Assembly (NCBI GenBank): GCA_028673005.1
Contig: CM054115.1
Span: 58,863,407 to 58,927,406, forward strand
Direction: 5' to 3'
Source of the DNA: Tanypteryx hageni
Taxonomy: Eukaryota > Arthropoda > Insecta > Odonata > Petaluridae
DNA length: 64,000 nt
Shown: positions 1-12,334 of the stretch, piece after piece
Layout of the letters: every line of letters starts with the position of its first letter
Position numbering within the stretch: position 1 is the stretch's first letter
Program-made: the position numbers and the translations under genes
The notes under the pieces: generated by a model
Database searches by the model: none
What the model saw: only the letters and a program-made list of their open reading frames with translations
What the model was told of the DNA's origin: nothing

Positions 1-897
1 TTTATTTCCTCCCTCACGGCCATCCCTCTCTTTTACACCTTTCGAGTTTCGTATTTCTTTTATTATTCTGCCCCATCCTCCTGCGCCACCGAATTTCACC
101 CTCCCTTGCCTTCTGCCGCCACATAATTTACTCCTCTTACCCTATCTGCTCTGATAAGAAATTTTCTACTCCTGTAACTCTCGAGGACCGTAAGAGTGAA
201 ACGGATATAGAGGCTAGAGACGGAACGGGTTTCGCTTTTCTTTTTTTATTATTTCGACGTCGCCGATGTCGTTGTAGCAGTCCGCGTCCTGTCCGATTCC
301 CTTCTCGCTCTCGCTGATGTGCCATTCTCATGCATCGCGTAGCTACCAAGCCTGCGCGCGAGATGAAATTCGAAATGTCACGGGTCGCGATTTTTTTTCT
401 CTCCCTCTCCCTTACGGGGCTTGCGTTTTGTCGGGCGGAACTGCGGCGGTAGTTTATGTTCCTTGCGCGGAGCGGGGAAAAATAGAAAAGGTTGCGGAAT
501 TTATCCTCGTAAGGAATTTTTTTTTCGGTATCTCTGGAATCATTTGCAATGCCACAGGTTGGGTCGAGTTTTAAACGTTTCCTGAGTTACGGTAAATCTT
601 ACCTAGTGCCGAGAAGGAATTTTCGAGGATACCTTTATGAAATGCTCGGCTTTTTTCTCTCCCTCGTTCCAAATGCGGAATCTGATTACATTTGCATGAA
701 TTTTATCCTTCGGGTTCGGTTTGAAAACATTTTAAAACCGATTCCTCTGCTGCATATAAACTTATGAAAATGGGAAAATCTTTCAAATTGTTTTTAATTT
801 AGAACCGTAAGAGGATTTATTGCGTCTATCAGTTGCGTATTTTATTCGCGATTGCAGAATCACAGAAAACTCACCCTTGTGTATATCTGTTGATTAG
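1..897. other. Intergenic or intronic DNA, no gene seen
   Basis: Mixed composition. Bases 180-480 are richer in GC and CpG than the surroundings. Short open frames exist on both strands but none shows a recognisable domain, signal peptide or repeat-protein pattern. I see no transposon end here. Confidence 0.5.
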
Positions 898-1593
898 ATT
901 TTTAGCTTACTTTCCAGAATGGAAATAGGCTTATGGTTTCGTCATTGTGTCTGTCTGTCCGCCTGTCCTCCTCTATTAACTTTTGAACCAATTGACCGAT
1001 TTTCATTACACTCGGTGGAAATCTCTTGCTACTGGCGCCCAGCTCCCGAGGATAGTTTTTGTTGCGAAAATTGAAAGCTCCGGGTTCGATTCCAGGAACT
1101 ATCCTTCCCATTTGATTTACATGGAAAATCTGAAATCCATCGTGCAAGGTAATTTTCTCTATCACATAAAAATATCCTAGAGTTGTAATATCAGTGCGGA
1201 ATTTGTATTTTTCTTTTAGAAAAGGGACGGGAATTCAAATATTTGTCGTAGAATGTTGCTTATCGATCGTATTTCCTCGAATTTCTCGTAAATACCGACT
1301 TTTTTTGCAGGTTTTATCACTCATTACGAGTGTTGCATTGCAACGACTAATATTTGATTCGGATTCGGTATAGTGTAGTAGATACACGCGTTATGTTTGC
1401 CTCACAAATACGCGCGATTAATTTGGTTTTATGTTCTAATGTATTTGTAATGTTTTATAACGTTAATTATGAAATTTGAGAACACAAAGAGCAACTCATC
1501 CGCGGTGTTTTTTAAACTATTAAAACCTGTATAAGTATTTAATAAATAATTATGTGGAAAGTTAGCATCATAATTTCCGTTTGGATCACCTTG
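898..1593 (+). repeat. Dispersed repeat family A, copy 1
   Basis: About 0.7 kb that aligns along its whole length with 36053-36763 (same strand) and with 41768-40306 (opposite strand, split by an insertion). It starts with TTTAGCTTACTTTCCAGAAT, passes through a run of CTGTCTGTCCGCCTGTCC, then a stretch containing GGTTCGATTCC, and ends near TTTGGATCACCTTG. The GGTTCGATTCC block matches the B box of RNA polymerase III tRNA-type promoters, but no convincing A box or cloverleaf is present, so a tRNA-derived SINE origin is only a possibility. No transposase or reverse transcriptase is encoded. Confidence 0.75.
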
Positions 1594-1847
1594 TCAAATA
1601 TATTCCGTTCATCTCTTTTCTTTTATTTTGCACAATGTTAGAGTATTTTATAATTATGGTTATTTTTGCAAGTTATGAAAGTGTGTATTTCTTGAAAATC
1701 GTGGGTTTATGGGTGTGATTATATGGAACGTCATGGATTATATTGTTTTCAATAAAAGAAATCCACGGGAATTTTTTGGCATGAATCACCTACCAATCTT
1801 AATTTGTTTTTTATTATTTATATAATTTTATTAGTTTTACTACTCTT

Positions 1848-1850
<3 letters not shown>

Positions 1851-1930
<80 letters not shown>
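1851..1930. repeat. (TA)n microsatellite, about 40 units
   Basis: Uninterrupted TA dinucleotides over 80 bp in an already AT-rich stretch. No transposon end abuts it. Confidence 0.97.
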
Positions 1931-1933
<3 letters not shown>

Positions 1934-2493
1934 TTCTCATACATAGCACTCAAGGATCTTTAGAAAGTAGCATATAAACAATAACAAAGGCGACATACGG
2001 CCTTAGTATTAGGAGTTACACACATTAATCACTCCTCTACCAAGAATTTGTAATATTCAGAGTCATTATCTTTGTCTCCTCTTTTATTGTTTTATATGTT
2101 ATTTCTATTTCTCTCTCAGGAAATTGTCTTTCGTATTTTTTAGTCATTTTTATTTTTCCGTTTATTTCCTTCTGGTTCAATTTACTTATACACTTCTCTT
2201 ACGTAGTAAGGGCTATCTTAGTTCTTGATTTACTGTGTCACAAACCTAAGTAACAACATGCTAGCGAGACGAAGTAAAAGACGTCCACCTTGTATACTTA
2301 TCGTCAATAAAAATAAAATGTAGGATGAAGAAAGTCAGAGATCGTCGATACGACCCGGCTCGCCACCCGAGAAAGCTTCACCCAAAATGTAGGTTGTTGT
2401 TAACTTATATGTATTTAAATACTTCTTTGCTGATTTTTCCTCTGACTTAAGCAATTTAGGTTCTGTTTCTAGAATTCTCTCACATCCTTTGAG
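1931..2493. other. No gene seen
   Basis: Featureless DNA. The segment 2255-2400 is somewhat GC-richer, with no usable reading frame. Confidence 0.45.
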
Positions 2494-2545
2494 CAGGTGT
2501 TAGTAAACTTCGGCTCGTGAGCCGCATGCGGCTCTTTGATGGCAT
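2494..2545 (+). mobile_element. hAT-like transposon terminus, single end
   Basis: The stretch begins CAGGTGTTAGTAAACTTCGG and continues with GCTCGTGAGCCGCATGCGGC. A CAG start followed by alternating 'gagccgc/gcggctc' blocks is typical of hAT-superfamily (Charlie-like) ends. The opposite terminus was not found nearby, so this is a truncated copy or one whose partner has decayed. Confidence 0.5.
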
Positions 2546-3499
2546 AGTTCAGCTAGCGAACATTCATGTTAACTTATAATAATAATAACCCTCTTATTCA
2601 CCTTTACTTTACTTTGAGTTTTATATTGAATTAGAAAAGTCGCTTATCCTGTAAATTCGGTTACCGATCCCTATTTTAGGGGTAAGAATGCGCTTGTAAA
2701 GTTGCAGGTTCGACGGCCATGACGTAGCATATTGATTTTTATATTAGCTCTCTCTTATTTCAAGTTTCCTTCCGATTTCTATGTTAAAAAGCCTCCATTA
2801 TGATCTGTGTGCTGGATTCACGAGCAACCAAAACATTTCTGTAAATTTTAGTGATATTTAGACGGATTTTCGTCAATATCTCTCGCTTCTTTTTAAGTGG
2901 AAATATTCTCACTGAGATTTTTATTAGTTTTCATTGCATTAAAACTCAGTATTATGGCGTTTCCAGACAACATTTTTAATACACCCATTTACTTTCAACT
3001 CAAACGAGCAGTGTAATAGGCCTCAATCTCAGCGATGAATAGGAAGTTCACTTAAGAGGGTGTAAAGTTGTGGAGTCATATTTTATTAAAATACAAAATA
3101 ATTGTTATGGTTATATTAATATTAATATTATTAATATATATTAATATATTAATATTAATAAGGCAGTTTCTCCATAGTTTTTATCTCTCACTTCACATTT
3201 ACTTTCTTCCCAATTTTAAAATTAGCATTATAATTTATTTTATTGTTTTCTTTTTTCACGCGCATTAGGCTTCTATTGTCCCACAGTTGCTTTCTTTCTT
3301 AATCCATATTTTCAGTGTCGTGTTTCCTTGTTTCTTTTATCATTATATCCGTAACCTACATACCCTTTAAAGTAAGAGCGAGTTAGAGAGGGACTTCCCC
3401 TTTAATAAGAGGTTTGCGGCAGGATGGATGTGTTTGATTTGGCGTCCCTTCCCTCTCAGACGGGCCTATTTTGGATACAAATGACGTTTGTTCTGAGCG
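2546..3499. other. AT-rich DNA with a palindromic AT run; no gene
   Basis: Contains an irregular TTAATATTAATA-type run at about 3112-3162 that is self-complementary in many registers. Otherwise featureless to 3499. The few open frames are hydrophobic translations of AT-rich DNA with no family resemblance. Confidence 0.5.
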
Positions 3500-3975
3500 A
3501 TCAATCTAACATCTTCTTCTCGCCTCAATCTCCCGTTTTCATCCGTGTCCTTTCCTCTACCTTTCTCTCTCTAAATTACTTTCTTTCTTCCTCTTTCGCT
3601 CGTTTCCTCTTCCTCCTTTCGGCGTCCATCCGTTTTTCTCCTTCCTTCCTTTAAAAAAATAGGAACGGCGACTCGAGTGTTGTCCACGCCCTGCACGCGA
3701 CAGGATCAACTTCACGTGCGGGAGGTTTGAGGAAAAAATGATTAACGGATCCCGAAGAAAGGGGGGAGAAACCGTGTCTCTCTATCTCTTTTTCACTCCT
3801 TTTCTCCCTGTAAATCATAAACCCCTCGTATTTTCCTGTCATTCTTCCCACTATTCTCATGTTTCTCTATCGCCTACCCCCTTCCACATATTCTCTGCTC
3901 ATCCTCTCTCGTGTCCTCTGTTGCCCGTTTTCTCAACTCGACTTCCTCTCTCTCTCTCTCTCTCTCTCTCTTTCG
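3500..3975. repeat. Pyrimidine-rich tract with a (CT)n core
   Basis: Two long C/T-rich stretches (about 3500-3655 and 3770-3975) lie either side of a mixed block. A pure CT dinucleotide run lies at about 3945-3971. The open frames here exist because C/T-rich DNA lacks stop codons. Similar tracts recur across the window. Confidence 0.85.
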
Positions 3976-4604
3976 TCCTAATACGCGAGAACAAAAGCTC
4001 GCATGTTTGGAATAAAGCTCGAGAAGACATTTGGAAATTACGCTATCGTCTGGCCAACTGTTGAATGCGTCGGGACCGCATGGAAAATAATTAAGGAATA
4101 CTTTTGTTTCCTGCCGTTTTAATTGACGATTATTTCGTACTTATTGGATTAAATAAAAATTAGTGTCGTTAAACGCGAATGTTTTATTCGAGATTTTTTT
4201 GTTGCGGCGTACCGAAAAATAAATGAAATCGAAATGGAGGCACACCGAAAATTAAACCGAGTTAATCCCGAAGTAATTTAATTGTGTGTTTATGTTCACT
4301 TCTTGAGTGATGTCCATTTTAGAACGGTTTGATTTCCATGAAGCTCCATTTTTGCTTTTGATTTAAACCTACCAAATCGTTTCAATAAAAATGAATATAT
4401 AGTAAAAAATAGGCAACATAAAGATTGTTTGATACAAAAATAACTAATACAATGCACAAAATCATGTACTAAATAAACTGAAAATATTCTAGTGTTTTCT
4501 TTTTCTGTTTTCAGCATCAATTCGTCTTTCAAATTCATATTTTAATTCGTTATTTCCATTCATCAGGCCTCTTTTATCATTCTCTCGGCTATCATTGCTC
4601 ATAC
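3976..4604. other. No gene seen
   Basis: AT-rich sequence without recognisable coding or repeat content. Confidence 0.45.
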
Positions 4605-4846
4605 CAGTGCCGTAACTAGGGTATGGCGAAGGTGGGATTTGCCATAGGCGCCGCTAGCAGAAGGTGCCAAAGTTTATTTTCCCATAAATAAGTATGAATT
4701 CGATACCAAAATTCCGAAGTTATTGTTAATAAAACAAAATAAAAATTATTCTTTATCAAAATGCAGGAAAAAATTATATTCTATATAATAAAAGGCGTTT
4801 CCTAAAAATGTTGTCATAGGCGCCATAACTCCCAGTTACGCTTCTG
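4605..4846. mobile_element. 242-bp MITE with TIRs and perfect 8-bp TSD
   Basis: The left end reads CAGTGCCGTAACTAGGG. The right end read on the other strand is CAGAAGCGTAACTGGG, so the two form terminal inverted repeats of about 16 bp. The octamer GCTCATAC lies directly outside both ends (4597-4604 and 4847-4854), a perfect target-site duplication. A second inverted motif inside (CATAGGCGCC) appears near both ends. An 8-bp duplication and a CAGTG-type end fit hAT or P-type non-autonomous elements. The interior has no coding capacity. The intact duplication argues for a fairly young insertion. Confidence 0.88.
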
Positions 4847-4854
4847 GCTCATAC

Positions 4855-5692
4855 TACTAGCGTGTAGGACATGCTCATTTGTACCTACCAAAGCATATCT
4901 CTTATATTTCTCATATCAAATTCCTTCTTTTAATCAATATAATATACTTTTCCTCTTCCTATCTCTTTGTTTTTCGTGACATTTTACCTTTTTTTTCCTT
5001 CTATGACTTCTCTTGTAGAACAGAAGCTTAAAAACACAAATTGCATGGGGCCAAATATATAATTTCGAAGTATGTGAAGGGTTGTATGTCACAATAATGA
5101 GCCTGAGCATTTTGCCGAAACTTAAGAGCAAACGACTCGAACTGTTGTATATTTTAATTAAAAAACGTTTATCATTCAGTTCTCTAAATTTCGAATAGTT
5201 TTTATATTTTTCACATCCCTTTGTTACTCCACGGTTTACTCATCCAAACTCACTTAAACCGAATGAATTGAAGCAAGGAGAGGGCCCAACATTCCGAACT
5301 GGCGTGGCACATGCATGAGACTCTTGGTTTGGAGGTTTTCATACATTTTAAGATTCACGTTAAAAAAATCTTCTGCATGATATTTGGCAACTGTTCTAAT
5401 CGTTATGATACTGTTTTTCTACTTCCTGATTGTCTCGTTGCTCATTCTCTTCATTTGTCAGTAATCTCTCACGTTTAGTCTCGGTTACTTTTTATATCTT
5501 TTTATTGTATTCACCGGCGTCTTGTAGGATTTATTACTAAAATTTCTAATCCCGCATGCGTAGGTACAGAAACGCCTCGCCAAGGATTTTATCGTTTTCC
5601 CGAATTGCAATAAATACAATAAAAGTATCCGTTACCATAAATAACAATATAAAATAAACAACTATTAATAACTTTTATATATAATTACTCAA
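4855..5692. other. No gene seen
   Basis: AT-rich sequence with no recognisable coding or mobile content. Short AT-rich runs precede the family B copy. Confidence 0.45.
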
Positions 5693-6210
5693 TGTCTGTA
5701 GGCCCGTCTGTCTGTCCGTCCGTCATTCTGTCCGTCCCCCCTTTTATCTCTTAAACAGTTTGTCATAGAGAAATTCTCTGAACGCCATTTTGTTTCTGAC
5801 ACCTAGGAGACCCCGGGAAAACTATTTTCGTTTACGGAAGTGTCTTAGGTTCGATTCTAGGAGGCAATTATATTTTTCCATGTTTACAAAGGAGTTTCGA
5901 TTTTCAAGGTGCAAGATTTATTTCATTAATTCATTAAAATACGTAAATATGGACCGAATTTCTGCGTTTGTGATTTTTTCGATGGCTGAAACTATAAAAT
6001 ATGTTTTTCTTGCAATGCTTAGATGTGAGACAGAAGAATTCGTCAGAAACACGCGTTTCTTTTCGATATTTTATGACTTTTTCGTACTCTTCCCGGGTGT
6101 TAGCAATGCGACCCGCATTGTTGCCTCCTATTGAATTAGCGTCTATTAAGCCTTCAAATAGATAACAGAATTGCGTTATTCGCTTCGCGCTTTTTATGAA
6201 GCATCGAAAT
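5693..6210 (+). repeat. Dispersed repeat family B, copy 1
   Basis: Begins with a GTCTGTCTGTCCGTCCGTC run, then AACAGTTTGTCATAGAGAAA and GGAGACCCC. The first 130 bp match 50503-50625. It carries an AGGTTCGATTCT block resembling the one in family A. The end (about 6148-6206, containing TTAAGCCTTCAAATAGATAA) matches 58758-58815 inside a Helitron, so family B may be a decayed Helitron relative. The 114-codon open frame here resembles no known protein. Confidence 0.7.
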
Positions 6211-6570
6211 TATAATTGTAGCGACCTCAAACTTATAGATTGCAACGTTAATAATTGCAGATTATAATTATTCAGTAAACTGCGTGTGAACTGTGGGCAT
6301 TTTTAACGATTGAACAAAAGAAAAAATCTCCTTTCTTTATTTTAATACTGGAATGTTACATTTTTCGTATTGGCGAAGCGATTAAAATTACACATAAATT
6401 ATAAAAATCTAATGTGGCCACCACATGAATTTTCTATTCCTGTAATATTTCTAAAAATTATAGATAGGTTAAATGATAATAAATATTTTAGGAAACAGAA
6501 ATATTTTAAACCTTTCAAAGAACAAAAATAAGCTCAATCCGTAGCCTTCTGATATTGGATATAGCCACGA
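6211..6570. other. No gene seen
   Basis: AT-rich linker between family B and family C copies. Confidence 0.45.
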
Positions 6571-7135
6571 AGCTCCAACAATTAAGAGAGTAAAAAGGAG
6601 CGTTACTAAGACGTAATTTAGCGTCAACTATGTGCAATAATCGCCGGTAGGTGGTTTGGTGGTGGCAGCTAAAAATATAATTTAAAAAACAAACAATGCA
6701 TTATATGGAAAAATGTTTAAAACACAGATTTTAGAAAATCAAATTTCTTACAACGTTTATTCCAATATTTATTTTACATTCATCAAATATTGAAGCAAAT
6801 ATTTCAAAAAAATGGATGTCACAAGAGTAAACATCCACTTTCGGTCGACCGATTTTAGCTAAAATCTAATCAATTCTTGACTTTTTAATATAAATGCTAA
6901 ATATGAACTTTTATGTTGATCGGATTATTAATTTTTGAGTTAGAGCGCCAACAAAATTCCGGTCACATATACACAGACACGCACAGACACACAGACATTC
7001 CCCCAGAAATCATCGATAAAATAGTCAAAACGTGTTCAGGGGACCATAAAACATGCATTTCCGTCAAAATTTCGAATTCCATTTTTTCATGAAAACAATT
7101 TTCTCTATACTTCGTATATGGAGAAAATAAAAAGA
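6571..7135. repeat. Dispersed repeat family C, copy 1
   Basis: Matches 29258-29770 over its length: shared blocks include CAATTAAGAGAGTAAAAAGG, GGTGGTGGCAGCTAAAAATA, TGAGTTAGAGCGCC, an ACACAGACACGCACAGACAC run, and a terminal CGTATATGGAGAAA. In the 29-kb copy this sequence lies inside a Helitron-like unit read on the minus strand. The present copy lacks the CTAG-type Helitron end and appears truncated on the left. No protein is encoded. Confidence 0.75.
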
Positions 7136-8699
7136 AACTTGAAATTCAAAATGTCAGTTGTCTAATTTTATAAGAATAGGGCTATTATTACTTTTAAACA
7201 TGTAGATTTCTGACTGACCTCGCAATAGTTTTTGTGGGTACCACTAGTGGGTATTAATTACAAATAGTAATTTATAAAAATCCTTTTAATGTTTTTACTT
7301 GTTTCTTCTCTGTTGTCTCTGTTTCCTGCCTTGCAGGAATACAGATTCCTCTTATTCCTCATCCGCTTAGAATTTCCCTTTAAGAAATTGGCTATGTAAT
7401 TTCTCTATCCTTCATCGTTTTTCTCGCATCTTGTAGATTTTAGCGCCCTCATAGGGCGTATAATTCTACGTTTCGGGTTTTCACGCATCTTATTCTTCTC
7501 TCAGCTCGTCCTTCTTATATTTTTCCTTTACACCTTCCGCGCTTCCTGTTTATCTCTCAGAAAGAAAGATATATATGCAATATGGAATCCCTCAATCAAC
7601 ATTTATCGGTGGGAAGAGCTTCTTGTCGATAAAATGGGGAAATTTGCTAAGTGGAGGTTGTGCAGATTTCAAATATAAAGTAAACAACCGGTTAAGTATT
7701 TAAAAATTAAAGCCTCCAAATGTTTTGATACTCTTCAAACTGACTATCAAAGGAAAAAACGTAGCCGCTAACCTTTGAAATTTCGCGAAATGTTTACATT
7801 TCTATTTCTAGTCATAAAGAGAAGGTAAGATATTAATTTGAAAATTGAAGGATACGGGTTTGTGTATGTGTGTTAGATGGCGAATCAGCCTCGTGGACTA
7901 TTATCGCCTGAAGGATTCGTGATTCAGTCGAATGGTTTAAATTTTGAAATAAAATTGAGGCAGTCTTCTTTCACCTGAAATCATACCTCCTACTGAGAGA
8001 GTTGTCTTCGATCCGACCCTTCCCGAGCGAAGGGTCGAAGCCCCCTCATGCCAGGTATATTCCTATGCTTGCCCCCACACACAAGGGATAAAGCCGTAAA
8101 ATCCAAGTAAAGTTAAATAAAGAACATTACATTGAATAAATTCATACTCATGGCGAAATATGGCCGGGCCTACGAGAAATCCAATATTAAAGTTTGCAAG
8201 GAAAGCAGAGTCCGAAATTCAAGGTGCATTTGTATTCTTGTTGATGTATGTTTGCACATATAATGTAAGCATACGATTCTATGCATAAAGTGGCCTTCTT
8301 TGCTTATTTATCGGTTTTGTACTGATTTTTACGATGTAGTACTGATTATCCTTCTGTACTAATATATTCATTAATTCACGAGAATTAAAATTTCTTGTTT
8401 TATTAATTGCCTTAATACCTCTTAGCTCGAATCGGTATTTTTACGCCTTTATTTCTGCTCACCTTAGGTAAAATGTGGGTTTTTTTATGTTGGTTGGCTG
8501 AATTGAAATAGTATAATATTCGTAAAAAATAATTAAAATATTTTTTAATTCGAAATTTAGTTCTCCATACTATTTTCGCATAAAAAGTTTTTCTTACCAA
8601 CTTTTCTAATTTTTCGAGACACTAATCTCGGATTTGTTGATATTTATCAGCAAAAAGTGCCGTTTGTATTGAAATAATTGTCACTATACCCATGTACCA
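7136..8699. other. No gene seen; one strong hairpin
   Basis: Featureless except for a hairpin at about 8013-8041, where CGACCCTTC and GAAGGGTCG form a 9-bp stem around a 6-base loop (CCGAGC). It sits outside any recognised transcript. Confidence 0.5.
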
Positions 8700-8992
8700 T
8701 TCTTACCTTCTGCAATTATCATTCTCTCCACATTTTCCTTTCTTTCGCTCTCATTCTTCCCCGTACTCCATGTCTCTCTCAGCCAGGCCACTTTTTCAAT
8801 CCCTTTCTCATCTCCCTTTCTTTCTCTCCCGCCAGCCAACTCCCATTTCTCTCACGCCGCCCGCCGCCATGCCAACATTTACTGCCATAGCACGTTCCAT
8901 CCCAACTATTCCCCGTCACTTTTACTTTTTTATATAGATACAGCGTCCACCCAACACACACACACGCGCGCACGCACTAACGCACGCGCACA
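8700..8992. repeat. Pyrimidine-rich tract and CA/CG run
   Basis: C/T-rich DNA at 8700-8900, then an alternating purine/pyrimidine run of CA and CG dinucleotides (about 8957-8992) of the type that can adopt left-handed DNA. Three overlapping open frames reflect low complexity only. Confidence 0.8.
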
Positions 8993-10364
8993 ATGTGTTC
9001 TTTTTGGATGATCGTCGGCCTTCTCGTGAACATTTTACGATATGTATCGTGCGAAGCAGTTTTCCTTCTCCTATTCAGTTATTTTTTTCGCAATATCCTG
9101 CTCGCCCGGCAACTTGTCTCTTTTCTGGTGCGGATCTTTCTTTTTTTACGACCTCGAAGATTATCAATTTTTATCTCCGAGGGATCGATTGAATAAATAC
9201 GAGGTACTAAAATGTCTGCAGTTTATGCGTTTTAACAAAACAAATGATGTTTTTCGCAAAAGTGCCGCGTACTGCCGAGTAAAAGGTTTCAAATATTTAT
9301 GTGGCGTCGTTATTATTTAATTGCTAATTATATTTCAATGATAAAAGAAAGGCCTAACCTTCGTGTTGTGTGAAATATAGGTTTCACTTCAGACAATTAT
9401 TTTTGAATTCATTTATGTCTACATGTATTTCATGTTCCAATTATTTTCTGAGTTCATCCATATTTACATCCTTAAGTATATAAGAAAAAACTTTATAAGA
9501 CGTCTTAATTTATCTTAGAATCTCGAAAATTGAATTACCGCATGTATTTGCTAAATTAAATATGTATTTAAAAATACATGAAAGATGTATGCACAATATG
9601 TGTAATTTCACGGCAGTTACAGATTTATTGGAATAATCTCTGAAAATATTTTGTAATTACTCTTCATTATTGAATTTTCAGTTATGGTGATAGTTTGAAA
9701 AACAAAAAAATCTAAAATTTTTAATATTTTTACTTTATTCAAAAGAGAATTTTAAATAAAGAAATAAGAAACTGAAGTCTCTAAATCAAAATATCAGTGG
9801 AGCGCAGTTTTATAAATAATCATGTCAATGTAACATGGAGTTTATATTTAAAGGATTTAAAGTATGTTTCAGGTTTGTTTGCTATACTTTTATTTATAAG
9901 GAATCGAAATATACATATTTTAACATGACCGGAATACGCAATTTTTATCCATGTACACGAAGATTTATTTCTATATTTTCATTTCCCTCGTTTTTTCCAG
10001 TTTTCGTTGACACTCGAAACATATTCATCGTTGTTTACTGATGAAGCAATTAATTTATACCACGATTCATTACTTTCGTCATCGCTCTCCAAGGTAAAAT
10101 GCGAGCTCTTTCTATGGAAAGCTATCAAACTCCTATTGCACACAAATTCTAGTCGATGTCTTCGTTCACTTTTTCAATACCTGAGTAAAGTTATGTATGT
10201 TATTCATATTTATAGAATACTCATTTGATATTTCACAAGAACTGTGAGATTATTTTAAATACCCCGATATATTTGTCGGTACTTAGAGTGCATTCCTATC
10301 GATGAGAGGTACTTTTTCTTAAAAAATTCTCTCTATTATATCTCTTCGAAAAAAACAGCCTCAA
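8993..10364. other. No gene seen
   Basis: AT-rich. Contains one member of a short duplicated segment (10151-10205, see 11236-11292). No coding sequence recognised. Confidence 0.45.
10151..10205 (+). repeat. Short dispersed duplicate, copy 1
   Basis: About 55 bp containing AGTCGATGTCTTCG, TCACTTTTT and a CCTG-GTAAA block, repeated in the same orientation at 11236-11292 with scattered differences and a few extra bases. The two copies bracket the opposed pyrimidine/purine tract pair. Confidence 0.65.
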
Positions 10365-11060
10365 AACTTCTCTAAATCTTTCTACATCTCATACACCGTC
10401 CCTTTCTCTCCTCCACGTCAACTCCTCCATCTTTTTCACCTCTTCCCTTCTCTTCCTCATCTCTCTCCACTCCCTCTCTATATCCTCGCTTTCGCCTCAT
10501 GCATTTCCCGCCACGTTTCCCCATCCCGCGCTGCCTCACCTCTTGCGGCGGGCGACAACACGACGTCCCACGCGTTTCTCCACCTCTTCTTTCTCTCGAT
10601 CTCTCCCTCTCCATTACCTTTAGCTTCTCTCCTTCCCTCTCTCAATCTGACCATCTCTCCTCCCCTCACCCCGGCATCTATATCCTCCCTCCCTTCTTCC
10701 TTTCCCCCTTTCCCCCCACCCTTCCTCTCACACAACTTCCCATCCTCCCTATCCAGCCACATGTTCCTCTCATCGACTTTTATAACCCCATCGTACCCTA
10801 GGATCAAGTCCAATCCCTATCCGATAGGTTCTACGGTGCGTAAAGCTCTTATCTTATTGAACCCGGTTCTCCTGATGCCGCGCTTAAGGCTCCCCTAGAC
10901 CGGAAATGCCGACAGGTGAGTTAGCCTGGGGTATGGGTCTCTCTCTCTGCGGTGGGCGTGCGGCGGGAGGATGGATCCGTCGCAGGAGAAAGGGACTGAG
11001 GGAGAGGCAAAGGGGAAGGGGTAGAGGTGAGGTGCAGTGGAGGATATAGGAAAAAATAAC
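10365..11060. repeat. Long pyrimidine tract followed by purine tract
   Basis: About 435 bp of C/T-rich sequence (10365-10800), a mixed linker, then about 135 bp of G/A-rich sequence (10925-11060) on the same strand. The two arms are compositionally complementary and could fold back or form triplexes. The open frames over this stretch are low-complexity Ser/Pro/Leu or Arg/Glu/Gly translations, not genes. Confidence 0.85.
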
Positions 11061-11235
11061 GTGGGGAAACTAAGTAGGAAAGGGAAGAAATGGACCGTTT
11101 ACCGTTTAAAAGTTTTTGTCTCCGTAAAGAGATAGTCCATTTCGGTTCGTATTGAATGCGATCTTCCATTCAAATCACGATCTAAGGATTGCACAATTTA
11201 TTTCTAAGGATTCATAGCCTATGAGCACAGCATTG

Positions 11236-11292
11236 GTTAGTCGATGTCTTCGGTCACTTTTTTAATAATACCTGTGTAAAATTGTTATTCAA
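11236..11292 (+). repeat. Short dispersed duplicate, copy 2
   Basis: Second member of the duplicate described at 10151-10205. Shared words include TAGTCGATGTCTTCG and TCACTTTTT. Confidence 0.65.
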
Positions 11293-12334
11293 ACAAACTT
11301 AACTCGGTACAATCGATCGATTAAAAATTTCTGGAGCAAATTGTACCAGAAAGGATGTTCCTAACTTGGCATAGCCATTAAAAATTTAATTGAATGCTAC
11401 AATTTATGGACGAATTTTAAGGCATTATTTAATATATACCGCGTACATCAGCCGGTAATTTTATCTTTCAACCTATTAATTCATTAATAAAAAATATGCG
11501 CAGCACACATTTTGTTGATCAAGGTTCTAGGAAAAGAGAAAAAGTGTAGGAATCCATGAAGATATTTCTCTACCCATAGTGTTTGTCATAAAAATCGAGC
11601 ATCTAATTGATCTAAGTAATCAGCTAGGTGACTTTTAATTTGAAGAATTATCATATTATCTCATTGGGAATATCCATTTTTATGGGAAAGTGGTAATATA
11701 CGTTATTTCACTCTAAATTAAAAAAGTCTAATTGAATACATGACTTTCTAGTTACAGTTTATTGCACGTCTACCGTAACTCGAAGATTTAGTTTCATAAT
11801 AATATTCTGCAATGAAAACAGTGTTAGCTGAAAATCACTGGCATACCTAAGTATGACAAAACATCTAAGAAATTTTATAGATTTTAGAATGTGCCGAACT
11901 CTATACGAATAATAATTTATGTCGTTGGTGGGCATAAAAGTCTGTATCAGCGAGATTAAAATATTTTTAGAGGTGTGTTTTTAAAATTATGAACGCACAG
12001 AAGCATTAATTCGAGTTTCTTTCTCGGCGTCTCCCACCGAATTATTACCGCCAAAAAATCTCAGCGATTACTCTCCTAACTCGAAACAAATAGAAGCTCT
12101 TTATTTTTGAACACGAGACGGGAGAGTAAATATCTCCTTTCATGTGTGTGTGTGTGTGTATATATATAGAGACTAACATTGGCGCGGTTATAAATGTTAG
12201 TAGAGAGAGGGGGGGGGAACTTTTAAACTAGAAGAGCACTTGTGTATAAACAAGCCGGATAAAAAAGAGGAGTTGTATCATGATGAAGCGCAAACTAGCC
12301 GGTCGCTTTGCGTTTATCCGTGTACCATTGCACG
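11293..12334. other. No gene seen
   Basis: AT-rich sequence with a TG/TA microsatellite at about 12143-12168. Nothing else recognised. Confidence 0.45.

Noticed and set aside
4605..4846. Reading the GTAACT-type ends as a Tc1/mariner element
   Set aside because: The flanking duplication is a clear octamer, not TA.
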